From JAEUJM01 sp041908445 (GTDB taxonomy: Bacteria; Actinomycetota; Acidimicrobiia; Acidimicrobiales; DATDAH01), in NCBI GenBank assembly GCA_041908445.1, contig JAYRFK010000017.1:6376-70375 (forward strand): 64,000 bases of DNA, written 5' to 3'. The notes under the pieces were generated by a model, which saw only the letters and a program-made list of their open reading frames with translations, did not search any database and was not told where the DNA came from. This document shows, piece after piece, positions 53,745 through 61,637 of the stretch. Both the position numbers and the translations under genes were made by a program. The first letter of the stretch is position 1; every line of letters starts with the position of its first letter.

Positions 53745-53968
53745 GGCGGGCTCCCTTCGTCGGCGGGCCCGGCGGGCCCGTGGTCCCCCCCCTGGGACCG
53801 GGGAAACGTACGACGGGATGTGATGACCGGTCCTCACCACTTCTGGTGATTCCGGGTGGTGATCCGGGGCGGCGCCCGGGGTGCTGCGGTGATCGGTCGA
53901 CCCGAAAACGGCCTCGGGGCGGCGGCCGCAGCCGCCGCCCCGAGGGCCGGTTCAGATCGAGCGGGTGC
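53745..53968. promoter_or_regulatory. Intergenic region with TCACCA-CTTC-TGGTGA inverted repeat
   Basis: The stretch holds a 6-4-6 inverted repeat (53834-53849) and, on the minus strand, TACGTT nearby (about 53803-53808) as a possible -10 for the ABC operon. The rest holds nothing I can name apart from a GC-rich run after the SHOCT gene. Confidence 0.4.
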
Positions 53969-54304
53969 TCAGATGCCGAGGACCTTGGCCTTGGCGGCCG
54001 TGAACTCCTCGTCGGTGAGCAGACCCTGGGCCTTCAGCTCACCCAGGCGGGCGATCTGGTCGGCCGGCGTCTCCTCCGCGGAGGCGGCCGCGGGCGCCTC
54101 CGGGGCGGGCGGGGGCGGCGGGGGCGCCTGCTGGGCCTGCTGCTGGGACACGTCCTGCTGGTACGCCTGCTCGCGCTGGGCGTAGATGTTGGCGTCGCGG
54201 GTGGCGTACTTCTCGGCCTGGCGGCGCTGCACCCGCCCGCTCACGGCGGTGGCGGTGCCGGCGACGACCGCGGTGCGGGCGACGCCACGAAGCAGTCCTG
54301 GCAT
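53969..54304 (-). CDS. SHOCT-domain protein
   Basis: 111 residues; GAGGAG lies before ATG 54304. The C-terminus D-Q-I-A-R-L-G-E-L-K-A-Q-G-L-L-T-D-E-E-F is a textbook SHOCT domain (short C-terminal helical pair used for oligomerisation or binding). The middle has Gln and Pro runs. A weak N-terminal hydrophobic segment may touch the membrane. Encoded 40 bases after the DUF6325 gene on the same strand, a common pairing in actinobacteria. Confidence 0.88.
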   Translation of the reverse strand: MPGLLRGVARTAVVAGTATAVSGRVQRRQAEKYATRDANIYAQREQAYQQDVSQQQAQQAPPPPPPAPEAPAAASAEETPADQIARLGELKAQGLLTDEEFTAAKAKVLGI

Positions 54305-54344
54305 GTCGGTCTCCTCTGGTCTCAGTCGGTGGTCGTCGGACGGG

Positions 54345-54770
54345 TCAGGACTCGAGCGCGTCGAGCGCGTCGAGCACGTCGCCGGCGTTGATGCGGGCGG
54401 AGGCGACGAGCTCACCGCCGGCCCGGCGCACGGCGGCGACGAACGGGGCGGCCCACGCGTTCTCGTACACGAGGAGCGCACCCAACTTGCCGGGCTCGAG
54501 GGCCTCGCCGGCAGCGACGATGTCCTCGTCGTCGAGGATCCCCGACTGGGCGCCGGCGATGGCGCTGAAGTCGCCCGCGGCCTCGGCCAGGTCGACCGCG
54601 GCGACGTTGCCGTCGAGGTCCTTGGCCAGGAGGGCCACGTCGAACAGGTGGATGATCCCGCTGTCGACGAGGTCCAGCACGGCCGCAGCCGCCTCGCCGC
54701 GGACCTTGTCCGGGTCGAGCTCGATCAGGATGAAGTCGATCGGCCCGATCGCTTCGGCATCAGTGGTCAC
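54345..54770 (-). CDS. DUF6325 family protein
   Basis: 141 residues; AAAGGAG precedes GTG 54770. The start G-P-I-D-F-I-L-I-E-L-D, then V-L-D-L-V-D-S-G-I-I-H-L-F-D, D-E-D-I and L-L-V-Y-E-N-A-W-A-A-P-F match DUF6325, small acidic cytosolic proteins often next to SHOCT proteins. A stress or envelope role is suspected in the literature of related DUFs, but nothing in the sequence fixes it. Confidence 0.82.
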   Translation of the reverse strand: MTTDAEAIGPIDFILIELDPDKVRGEAAAAVLDLVDSGIIHLFDVALLAKDLDGNVAAVDLAEAAGDFSAIAGAQSGILDDEDIVAAGEALEPGKLGALLVYENAWAAPFVAAVRRAGGELVASARINAGDVLDALDALES

Positions 54771-54858
54771 CAGCGGGCTCCTTTCGATGGGCGGAGCCGA
54801 GGGTATCCCAGCGCCTACAGGCCTGGCACCACCCAGTTCGGACGAGGCGCGGGGTGGG

Positions 54859-55530
54859 TCAGCCCGGCAGGGCCGCGGCGACCTGGTCGAGGAAGGGCCG
54901 CAGGACGACGCTGACCTGCTCGGCCGCCACCGCCGGGGTCACGGTCGGCACCGTGGCGTGGCTGATGGCGAGGCGCACGAGCAGCTCGCACACGAGGCGG
55001 GTCTCGTCGGCGGGGAGCTGGGGCCAATTGCCGAGGACGAAGTCCGTGAGGCGGTCCGTGCTGGTGAGCAGGATGGGCAGGCCGGCGGAGCTCGCCACCA
55101 GGGCGTGGAGGCCCTCGGCGCCCGTGGCGGCCTCGAGGGCACGGATCAGGGGGTGCTCGGCCGCGAGTTCGAGGAACACCCGAAAGGCGTCCTCGAGGGC
55201 GCCGCCCAGGTCGTCCGGGCGAGCGTCGACGACGCGCTCGATCTCGACGAGGAACTGCTCCGAGGCCCACAGCACGTAGGCCTGGGCGAGCTCGTCCCGG
55301 TTGCCGAACTCGTTGTAGAGCGTCTGGCGGCTCACGCCGGCGGCGCGGGCGATCTCGGCCATGGTGATCGACCCCCAGGCCCGCTCGGCGGCGAGGCCGT
55401 CGACGGCGGCGAACACGGTCGAGCGCAGGAGGTCGCGGGAGGCGTCCGCGAAGCGACGCGGCCCAGGGGCAGCGGTGGGGGCGCCCGACTCGACCGGCCC
55501 GGCCGACTCGGTCGGCGCCGCGGTGGTCAT
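54859..55530 (-). CDS. TetR-family regulator next to alkB
   Basis: 223 residues. HTH I-T-M-A-E-I-A-R-A-A-G-V-S-R-Q-T-L-Y-N-E-F-G-N-R is classic TetR; the C-terminal part is the ligand pocket. ATG 55530 lies 7 bases after TAGGGT (55538-55543), whose TAG is the alkB stop codon, so it can be expressed both with alkB and alone. By analogy with AlkX-type regulators it should bind the large inverted repeat upstream of alkB and respond to alkanes or fatty acids. Confidence 0.88.
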   Translation of the reverse strand: MTTAAPTESAGPVESGAPTAAPGPRRFADASRDLLRSTVFAAVDGLAAERAWGSITMAEIARAAGVSRQTLYNEFGNRDELAQAYVLWASEQFLVEIERVVDARPDDLGGALEDAFRVFLELAAEHPLIRALEAATGAEGLHALVASSAGLPILLTSTDRLTDFVLGNWPQLPADETRLVCELLVRLAISHATVPTVTPAVAAEQVSVVLRPFLDQVAAALPG

Positions 55531-55540
55531 GGCCACGACC

Positions 55541-56734
55541 CTACGCCGCCGCCCGCTCGGCGTCGGCGAGCCGCGCCCGGAGGCGGGGGTGCAGGTTGGC
55601 CCGCCGAGCGTCGCCGTCGTAGAACGCGAGCACCCTCGGGTCCATCACCCGTCGCCACAGCGGGGGGACCGTGGCCAGCACGATCATGCCGGCGTACCCG
55701 GTGGGCAGCTGGGGGACGTCGTCGCAGTGGCGCAGGGTCTGGAAGCGCCGGGTCGGGTAGGCGTGGTGGTCGCTGTGGCGCTGCAGCTGGTACAGCAGGA
55801 TGTTCGAGGCGACGTTGCTGGCGTTCCACGAGTGCTCGGGCCGGCAGCGCTCGTAGCGGCCGTTCTCCTTGCGCTCGCGCAGCAGCCCGTAGTGCTCGAT
55901 GTAGTTGACGACCTCGAGCATCAGGAACCCGACGACACCCTGCACCACGAGCCACGGGGCGACCGCCCAGCCGAACAGGGCGACGAGCCCGCCGAAGAGC
56001 ACGACGGTCATGGCCCAGGCGTTGAGCACGTCGTTGCGCGGGGACCAGAAGCGCTCGCCCGCCCGGCGCCGGCGCTCGCGCTCGATCTCGACGGCGCTGC
56101 GCGCGCTGCCGATCACCGTGCGGGGCACGAAGGCGTAGAGGCTCTCGCCGAGGCGCGAGGACGCCGGGTCCTCCGGCGTCGAGACCCGCTGGTGGTGGCC
56201 CCGGTTGTGCTCGACGTAGAAGTGGCCGTACCCCGTCTGGGCCAGGGCCAGCTTCGCGAGCCAGCGCTCGAGGGTCGGGTGCTTGTGCCCGAGCTCGTGG
56301 GCGGTGTTGATGGCGATGCCCGCCACGCACCCCACCGTGGCGGCGAGACCGAGGGCGGCGAAGGTCGACAGCTCGCCCGAGGCCCACACCGAGCACGCCC
56401 AGACCAGCGAGGCGAACTGGAGCGGGAGGTAGGCGTAGGTGAGGCGGCGGTAGTAGCGGTCACCGTCGAGACCGGCGGTGGCGGACTCGGGCGGGTTGAG
56501 GCGGTCGAGGCCGAGGGCCTGGTCGAGCAGGGGCATGAACCCGAAGATGAGGACGGGCCCGATCCACCAGAAGCCGCTCCAGCCGGTCAGCGCGACGAGG
56601 TGACCGGCGAGGAAGGGCAGCAGGGGCACGAGCAGGGCGAGGGCCCAGAAGGGGCGGCGGGGGTCGTGCCAGCGGCGGACGGGCGCCTCGGGCGCCGCGG
56701 CGGCAGTGCCGGTGTTGACATCGGGCAGGCTCAT
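55541..56734 (-). CDS. alkB: Alkane 1-monooxygenase (AlkB)
   Basis: 397 residues, six TM helices. The His clusters are complete: H146-E-L-G-H150-K-H152, E-H176-N-R-G-H180-H181, N-Y-I-E-H281-Y-G and L-Q-R-H320-S-D-H323-H324-A-Y-P. It hydroxylates the end carbon of alkanes with O2 at the inner membrane. It needs rubredoxin and its reductase, which are not visible nearby. ATG 56734 is 6 bases after CAAGAT, so leaderless. Divergent from a diiron ferritin-like gene. Confidence 0.95.
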   Translation of the reverse strand: MSLPDVNTGTAAAAPEAPVRRWHDPRRPFWALALLVPLLPFLAGHLVALTGWSGFWWIGPVLIFGFMPLLDQALGLDRLNPPESATAGLDGDRYYRRLTYAYLPLQFASLVWACSVWASGELSTFAALGLAATVGCVAGIAINTAHELGHKHPTLERWLAKLALAQTGYGHFYVEHNRGHHQRVSTPEDPASSRLGESLYAFVPRTVIGSARSAVEIERERRRRAGERFWSPRNDVLNAWAMTVVLFGGLVALFGWAVAPWLVVQGVVGFLMLEVVNYIEHYGLLRERKENGRYERCRPEHSWNASNVASNILLYQLQRHSDHHAYPTRRFQTLRHCDDVPQLPTGYAGMIVLATVPPLWRRVMDPRVLAFYDGDARRANLHPRLRARLADAERAAA

Positions 56735-56780
56735 GTCCCGATCTTGTACAAATCGATGCGATATGTCAAGATCCTGTTCA
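56735..56780. promoter_or_regulatory. Two-fold symmetric overlapping divergent promoter/operator
   Basis: Arms GATCTTGTACA (56740-56750) and TGTCAAGATC (56764-56773) form an inverted repeat. Read on the plus strand: TTGTAC (56744-56749), 17 bases, CAAGAT (56767-56772). Read on the minus strand: TTGACA (56769-56764), 17 bases, CAAGAT (56746-56741). The two promoters occupy the same DNA and the repeat is a natural TetR site. Confidence 0.75.
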
Positions 56781-56813
56781 ACACTCCCCCTGTCGTCCAC
56801 CGTGGAGCTCCTC

Positions 56814-57884
56814 ATGAACCCCCTCGCCGCCGGCGCCGACCACCTCCTCGTCGAGGCCGAGAGCGTCACCCAGTTCACGTGGGACTACGAGCCCTCGAAC
56901 ACCCAGCTCACCCGGCTCTACGAGAAGGGCAAGGTCTCCCAGTGGAACGCCACCACCGACGTCGACTGGTCGCCCGACGTGCGCTGGGGTGAGCCCGACC
57001 CGTCGATGACCGACGAGGAGCGGGCCATGATCGGCAGCTTCCTCAACCTCGACGCCCCCGACTCGCCCTTCGCCGGCATGACCGAGGAGCAGCGGGCCGT
57101 CGTCGGCTGGGAGCTGCAGGCCTGGATGGTCAGCCAGTTCATGCACGGCGAGCAGGGCGCGCTCGTCGCCACCGCCCGCCTGGTCGAGACCGTGCCCGAC
57201 ATCGAGTCGAAGTACTACGCCGCCAACCAGGTCAACGACGAGGCCCGCCACGTCGAGGCCTACGCCACCTACCTGAACAGCAAGCTCCCGGGCCACGAGT
57301 ACGAGATCTCCGGGCCGCTCGAGGCGCTGCTCGTCGACATCATGACCGAGAAGCGGTGGGACATCACCTACCTCGGCATGCAGATCATGGTGGAGGGCCT
57401 GGCCCTCGCCGCCTTCGGCATGGGCAACGTCATGTTCAACGACCCGGTCATCAAGCAGATCACGGACCTGGTCATGCGCGACGAGGCCCGCCACGTCGCC
57501 TTCGGCGTGCTCGCCCTGAAGGAGGTCGTGCCCGAGCTCAGCGCCGCCGAGCTCGCCGACCGCGAGGAGTTCCTCCTCGAGGCCACCGACCTGATGTACC
57601 GCCGCTTCCTGCTCGAGCAGCTGTGGGAGCGCCTCGGCATCGACGTGGCCGCGGGCAAGGAGTTCGCGACGACGAACCCGCTCATGATCATGTTCCGCCA
57701 GGTGCTGTTCTCGAAGATCGTGCCCAACGTCAACAAGCTCGGCCTGATGACGCCGCGGGTCCGCCAGTGCTTCGAGGACCTGCAGGTCGCCCAGTTCGCC
57801 GACCAGCTCGACACCGCGAGCGAGGAGCTCTCCTCGCTCGCCGGCGCCGAGTCCCTCGCCGACATCGCCCGCACCGCCGGCTGA
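56814..57884 (+). CDS. Diiron ferritin-like protein divergent from alkB
   Basis: 356 residues; GGAG precedes ATG 56814. Ligands fit a four-helix diiron site: E113, E143-x2-H146 (D-E-A-R-H), E194, E224-x2-H227 (D-E-A-R-H). This is the pattern of ferritin-like oxygenases such as AurF or R2-like proteins. Sharing a two-way promoter with alkB suggests a role in hydrocarbon, fatty acid or aldehyde oxidation, or protection from its by-products. No signal peptide. Confidence 0.8.
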   Translation: MNPLAAGADHLLVEAESVTQFTWDYEPSNTQLTRLYEKGKVSQWNATTDVDWSPDVRWGEPDPSMTDEERAMIGSFLNLDAPDSPFAGMTEEQRAVVGWELQAWMVSQFMHGEQGALVATARLVETVPDIESKYYAANQVNDEARHVEAYATYLNSKLPGHEYEISGPLEALLVDIMTEKRWDITYLGMQIMVEGLALAAFGMGNVMFNDPVIKQITDLVMRDEARHVAFGVLALKEVVPELSAAELADREEFLLEATDLMYRRFLLEQLWERLGIDVAAGKEFATTNPLMIMFRQVLFSKIVPNVNKLGLMTPRVRQCFEDLQVAQFADQLDTASEELSSLAGAESLADIARTAG

Positions 57885-57920
57885 CCCGCACCCCGCCGCC
57901 GCGCCGACGAGACTGGCGTC

Positions 57921-58508
57921 ATGCGACGCCTCCCGCTGCTGCTCGTTCCGCTCGCGCTGTCGGCCGGGTGCATGAGCGGGGATGAGCCCGAGCCGGTCAG
58001 CGTCGACTGGCCCGGCGAGTCCGACGGCGCGACCGAGGCGATCGATCTGGGTGCCGGCTTCTCGCTCGACGCGCCGGCGTCGTGGACCCTCGAGCAGGCC
58101 TTCGAGCTGCCGGCCGGGCCGTTCGACGAGTGCGATTCCGTGCACGCGTCGATCGACGCCGGTCCCGGCGTGTTCGTCTCGTTCGCCCTGCCCTCGGTCG
58201 CCTGCGCCGGTGCGGCCGACCCGGAGCCACCGCTCAACGGCGAGCACGGGGACTACATCACCGTGGACGACGTGCCTGCACCGTTGGGGACCGCCACGGC
58301 GCCGAGCGACCTCGGCGAGGTGACGACCTTCGAGCAGGACTACGAGGAGTGCACGCAGGAGTGCGTCACGACGAGGGACCAGGTGGCCCTCGTCGCCCTC
58401 ACGGTCCCCGTCGACCCGGATCACCCCACGCTGATGGTCTACGGCGACGCCGAGGACGTGCCCGTCGACCGGATGCTGGCCCTGGTCGACGCGATCTCGT
58501 TCGGGTAG
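57921..58508 (+). CDS. Lipoprotein of unknown function
   Basis: 195 residues. The signal ends in the lipobox L-S-A-G-C17, so it should be lipid-anchored outside the membrane. The mature part is acidic and beta-rich, with two more Cys pairs (E-C-D-S-V; E-C-T-Q-E-C) that may form disulfides. No family recognised. It follows the ferritin-like gene by 36 bases. Confidence 0.8.
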   Translation: MRRLPLLLVPLALSAGCMSGDEPEPVSVDWPGESDGATEAIDLGAGFSLDAPASWTLEQAFELPAGPFDECDSVHASIDAGPGVFVSFALPSVACAGAADPEPPLNGEHGDYITVDDVPAPLGTATAPSDLGEVTTFEQDYEECTQECVTTRDQVALVALTVPVDPDHPTLMVYGDAEDVPVDRMLALVDAISFG

Positions 58509-58516
58509 GCCCGTCC

Positions 58517-59326
58517 TCAGCCGAGCGCCGCCCAGGCCCTCGTGGCGTCGTCGGCGGGGAGCTGGACGACGAGGCGGGTGTCGGGGGCGCCGGCGGCGAT
58601 GAGCACCTGGTAGGCGAAGGTCAGGACCTCGCCGTCGCCGCTGCGGAACCGCCGGCGCCGTGACGTGAGGCCGGCCACGTCGTGGCGCGGCCACCAGGCG
58701 TCGAACTCGGGACTCGCGGTGCGCAGTCGTTCGACCAGCTCCACGGTGGCCGGGTCGTCACGATGCGGGGTGATGTCGGCCCGGAACTGGGAGAGCACGC
58801 GGCGGGCCTCGTCCTCCCAGTCGACGATGAGGGCGCGGCCCTCGGGGCGGGCGAACACCGACCAGACCAGGTTGCGCTCGTCGTCGGCCAGGGTGTCGAT
58901 GGCCGGGTAGAGGCGGGCCTGGGCCCGGTTCCACGCCAGGTACTCCCAATGAGGCCCGAGCACGTAGGCGGGGGCCGGTTCGAGGGCGTCGAGCAGGGCG
59001 TCGAGGTCCTCGGGGACGGTGGCATCGCCGGTCGTGGCCCGCACCCCGTGGGTGGTGTGGCCGGCGAGCTCGAACAGGTGGTCGCGCTCGACGGGGTCGA
59101 GGCGCAGCACCCGCGCCACCGAGTCGAGCACGTCGCCCGAGGCGTTGATCGGCCGGCCCTGCTCGAGCCACGTGTACCAGCTCACCGAGACGCCGGCGAG
59201 GAGCGCGACCTCCTCCCGGCGCAGGCCGGGCGTGCGGCGGCGCCCGCCCGCGGGGAGGCCGGCGTCCTCCGGCGACACCGCGGCGCGGCGGGCCTTCAGG
59301 AACTCGGCGAGGTCGTTGCGCCGCAC
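58517..59326 (-). CDS. XRE-family regulator with MmyB-like ligand-binding domain
   Basis: 269 residues from GTG 59326. The HTH part G-R-R-R-T-P-G-L-R-R-E-E-V-A-L-L-A-G-V-S-V-S-W-Y and L-E-Q-G-R-x-I-N-A-S are standard; the C-terminal MmyB-like domain (PAS-like, lipid-binding in homologues) begins near residue 105. Typically represses a divergent oxidoreductase or transporter gene; here the divergent neighbour is the aminotransferase. Confidence 0.9.
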   Translation of the reverse strand: MRRNDLAEFLKARRAAVSPEDAGLPAGGRRRTPGLRREEVALLAGVSVSWYTWLEQGRPINASGDVLDSVARVLRLDPVERDHLFELAGHTTHGVRATTGDATVPEDLDALLDALEPAPAYVLGPHWEYLAWNRAQARLYPAIDTLADDERNLVWSVFARPEGRALIVDWEDEARRVLSQFRADITPHRDDPATVELVERLRTASPEFDAWWPRHDVAGLTSRRRRFRSGDGEVLTFAYQVLIAAGAPDTRLVVQLPADDATRAWAALG

Positions 59327-59327
59327 C

Positions 59328-59340
59328 GGTCCAGTGGACC
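59328..59340. promoter_or_regulatory. Palindrome GGTCCA-G-TGGACC
   Basis: A perfect 6-1-6 palindrome directly before the start of the MmyB-like regulator gene. Likely autoregulatory operator. Confidence 0.5.
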
Positions 59341-59426
59341 ACAGCGGGGCGGCGCCAGGGTGGTGGTGGCGGTCCCCGGATGGCTGCGCCCTTCCCGTCG
59401 GGTCGGCGGTGGCGCAGCCTGCCCCG

Positions 59427-60668
59427 ATGACGCTCCTGGACGACCCGCTCGACCTCGCGCCGCCGAACGACCCGGCCCGGCTCCTGAGCCGGCACGGGCG
59501 GGAGGCCACGTCGTCGGTGATCCGGGACCTGCTCGACTGGACCCGCCGGCCGGGGATGCTGTCGCTGGCGGGGGGCATCCCCGCCGCCGAGCTGCTGCCC
59601 GTCCAGCGGGTCGGCGAGGCCGTCGACCGGGTCCTGGCGACCCACGGGCCCGCCGCCCTCCAGTACGGGCCGACCGATGGTGAGGCCACCCTGCGGGCGC
59701 TCGTCGCCCCGACGCCCGACCGCGTCGGCGACGTCGTGATCACCACGGGCTCACAGCAGAGCCTGGACCTGCTCGCGAGGGTGCTGCTCGACCCGGGCGA
59801 CGCCGTCGTGGTCGAAGGCCCGTCCTACCTCGGCGCGCTGAGCGCCTTCCGTGCGGTCGGCGCCCGGCTCGTCGAGGTGCCCGGCGACGCCGCCGGGCTC
59901 GACACCGACGTGCTCGCCGCCGCCCTGGGGGCGGGCCTTCGCCCCAAGGCGGTCTACGTCGTGCCCGAGTTCGCCAACCCCACGGGCGCCACCCTGTCGG
60001 CCGAGCGGCGGCGCCACCTCGTCGAGCTCGCCGAGCACCACCGGTTCGTCATCGTGGAGGACGACCCCTACGGCGCGCTGCGCTTCGCCGGCGCACCCCA
60101 GGCGCCGCTCGCCGAGCGCACCGACCTCGCCGTCCGGCTGGGGACCGCCTCGAAGACGCTCGCGCCCGGCCTGCGGGTCGGGTGGGCGACCCTCCCCGGT
60201 TGGCTGCGGGGACCGGTGATCCGCGCCAAGCAGGCCGTCGACCTGCACACCTCGACGCTCGACCAGCTCGTCGTCGCCGACGTGCTGGAGGACGAGGGGT
60301 TCGTCGCCGGCCACCTGGCCGAGCTGCGGGCGGTCTACGGACGCCGGTGCCGGGCCCTCGTGGGTGCGCTGGCCCGTCTCGGTGGTGGCCGCTTCGAGGT
60401 GGCGCCACCGGCGGGCGGCATGTTCGCCTGGGCGGGGCTGCACCCCTCCCTCGGGGTCACCGCCGACGAGGTGCTGGCGTCAGCGCTGCCCGCCGGGGTC
60501 GCCTTCGTGCCCGGGTCCGCCTTCGGGCTGGCCGCCGGCGAAGGCGAGCGGGTCGGCCCCGCGGGCGACGGCGAGCACCGGCTGCGGCTGTGCTTCGCCA
60601 CCCTCGACGAGGCCCGGCTGGCGGACGCGGTCGAGCGCCTCGTCGGCGCGGTCGATGCCGTTCGGTAG
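59427..60668 (+). CDS. PLP-dependent aminotransferase, class I/II (2-aminoadipate type)
   Basis: 413 residues. ATG 59427 follows CAGCCT (59415-59420) by 6 bases. Landmarks are S-L-A-G-G-I-P, Y-G-P-T-D-G, I-T-T-G-S-Q-Q-S-L-D, N184-P-T-G, D213-P-Y, S-K243-T (PLP lysine) and R250. It resembles 2-aminoadipate / aromatic transaminases and the C-terminal half of MocR/GntR regulators, without the HTH. Its last 189 bases overlap the convergent PAP2 frame. Confidence 0.9.
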   Translation: MTLLDDPLDLAPPNDPARLLSRHGREATSSVIRDLLDWTRRPGMLSLAGGIPAAELLPVQRVGEAVDRVLATHGPAALQYGPTDGEATLRALVAPTPDRVGDVVITTGSQQSLDLLARVLLDPGDAVVVEGPSYLGALSAFRAVGARLVEVPGDAAGLDTDVLAAALGAGLRPKAVYVVPEFANPTGATLSAERRRHLVELAEHHRFVIVEDDPYGALRFAGAPQAPLAERTDLAVRLGTASKTLAPGLRVGWATLPGWLRGPVIRAKQAVDLHTSTLDQLVVADVLEDEGFVAGHLAELRAVYGRRCRALVGALARLGGGRFEVAPPAGGMFAWAGLHPSLGVTADEVLASALPAGVAFVPGSAFGLAAGEGERVGPAGDGEHRLRLCFATLDEARLADAVERLVGAVDAVR

Positions 60669-61481
60669 CCGCGCCCCGGACGGGACGACGCTCGCCGACC
60701 GCCACGGCGACCGGGCGAGGGCCCGTCGGACGCCGGCCTCGACCCCCACGGCCGCGGCGAGGATGGCCACGGCCACGATGCCGTCCATCCACCAGTGGTT
60801 CGCGGTGACCACGACCGCCCAGATCGTGAGCGCCGGGTGGGCCAGGACGAGCCAGCGCCACCGGCTCCGGCTGGCGACGATCGCCGCGAAGCCGACGAGC
60901 ACCGCCCAGCCGACGTGCAGTGAGGGCATGGCCGACATCTGGTTCGCCGCGCCCGTGCCGAGCTGCGTGTACACGGACTGGCCGTAGAGGTGGGCGGTGT
61001 CGACGAAGCCCAGGCCGGGCAGGAAGCGCGGCGGCGCCACCGCCACCAGCTGCATCAGCAGGCACGCCCCCGTCAGCAGGGCGAGCACGTTGCGGATAGG
61101 CGGGTAGTCGGCCCGGTGCCAGACGAACAGCCAGAGCAGCACGATGATCACCGCCGGCACGTGGGCGACGGCGTAGTAGAGGTTGGCGAACTGGACGATC
61201 AACGGGTGGTCGAGGATCGCCTGCTGCCAGCCCAGCTCGCTCGGGAGGTGGAGCCAGCGCTGCAGGTCCACGATGGCGAGGGCACGGTCCTGGGCGCCCT
61301 CGACGTGGCGCACCGAGATCTTCCCGGCGATCCGCCAGAGGGAGTAGAGGGTGCAGATCAGCGCGGCCTCGAGGGCGAAGGGCCGGATCGCGGTGCCGAG
61401 CCGGCTGCGGGGCCGCACCAGCCAGGCGGCGGCCACGAGCACGACGGCGGCCACCATCGTGTACGGCCAGGGCACCCACAT
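60480..61481 (-). CDS. PAP2-like membrane protein with antisense-overlapping tail
   Basis: 333 residues. Six TM helices; the late motifs S-A-M-P-S-L-H-V-G-W-A and A-N-H-W-W-M-D-G-I-V match PAP2/inositol-phosphorylceramide-synthase-like enzymes. ATG 61481 is 8 bases after TAGCGT (61490-61495). The last 62 or so residues are Gly/Gln/Pro-rich and antisense to the aminotransferase end, so the natural stop was probably lost. Lipid phosphate transfer or hydrolysis is likely. Confidence 0.8.
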   Translation of the reverse strand: MWVPWPYTMVAAVVLVAAAWLVRPRSRLGTAIRPFALEAALICTLYSLWRIAGKISVRHVEGAQDRALAIVDLQRWLHLPSELGWQQAILDHPLIVQFANLYYAVAHVPAVIIVLLWLFVWHRADYPPIRNVLALLTGACLLMQLVAVAPPRFLPGLGFVDTAHLYGQSVYTQLGTGAANQMSAMPSLHVGWAVLVGFAAIVASRSRWRWLVLAHPALTIWAVVVTANHWWMDGIVAVAILAAAVGVEAGVRRALARSPWRSASVVPSGARLPNGIDRADEALDRVRQPGLVEGGEAQPQPVLAVARGADPLAFAGGQPEGGPGHEGDPGGQR

Positions 61482-61539
61482 CCCCGCCGACGCTACTCCT
61501 CGGCGAGCACGGGCCGTCCGGCATCCCGACCTCTCCGTA

Positions 61540-61583
61540 CTGGCACCGGTTTTCGGTGCCTGGGCACCGAAATCCGGTGCCAG
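61540..61583. repeat. Palindromic element P8 (21-bp arms, 2-base loop)
   Basis: Arms 61540-61560 and 61563-61583 pair in 20 of 21 positions, each containing CTGGCACCGG and TTTCGGTGCC. It lies between divergent genes, so it cannot be a terminator for either. It shares the TTCTGG/CCAGAA edge style of P6 and P7. Confidence 0.9.
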
Positions 61584-61637
61584 AACTCATGGGTCCGACG
61601 CGGCCGGTCGGGCGCCGTGCGCCTAGGGTCGCCGGGC

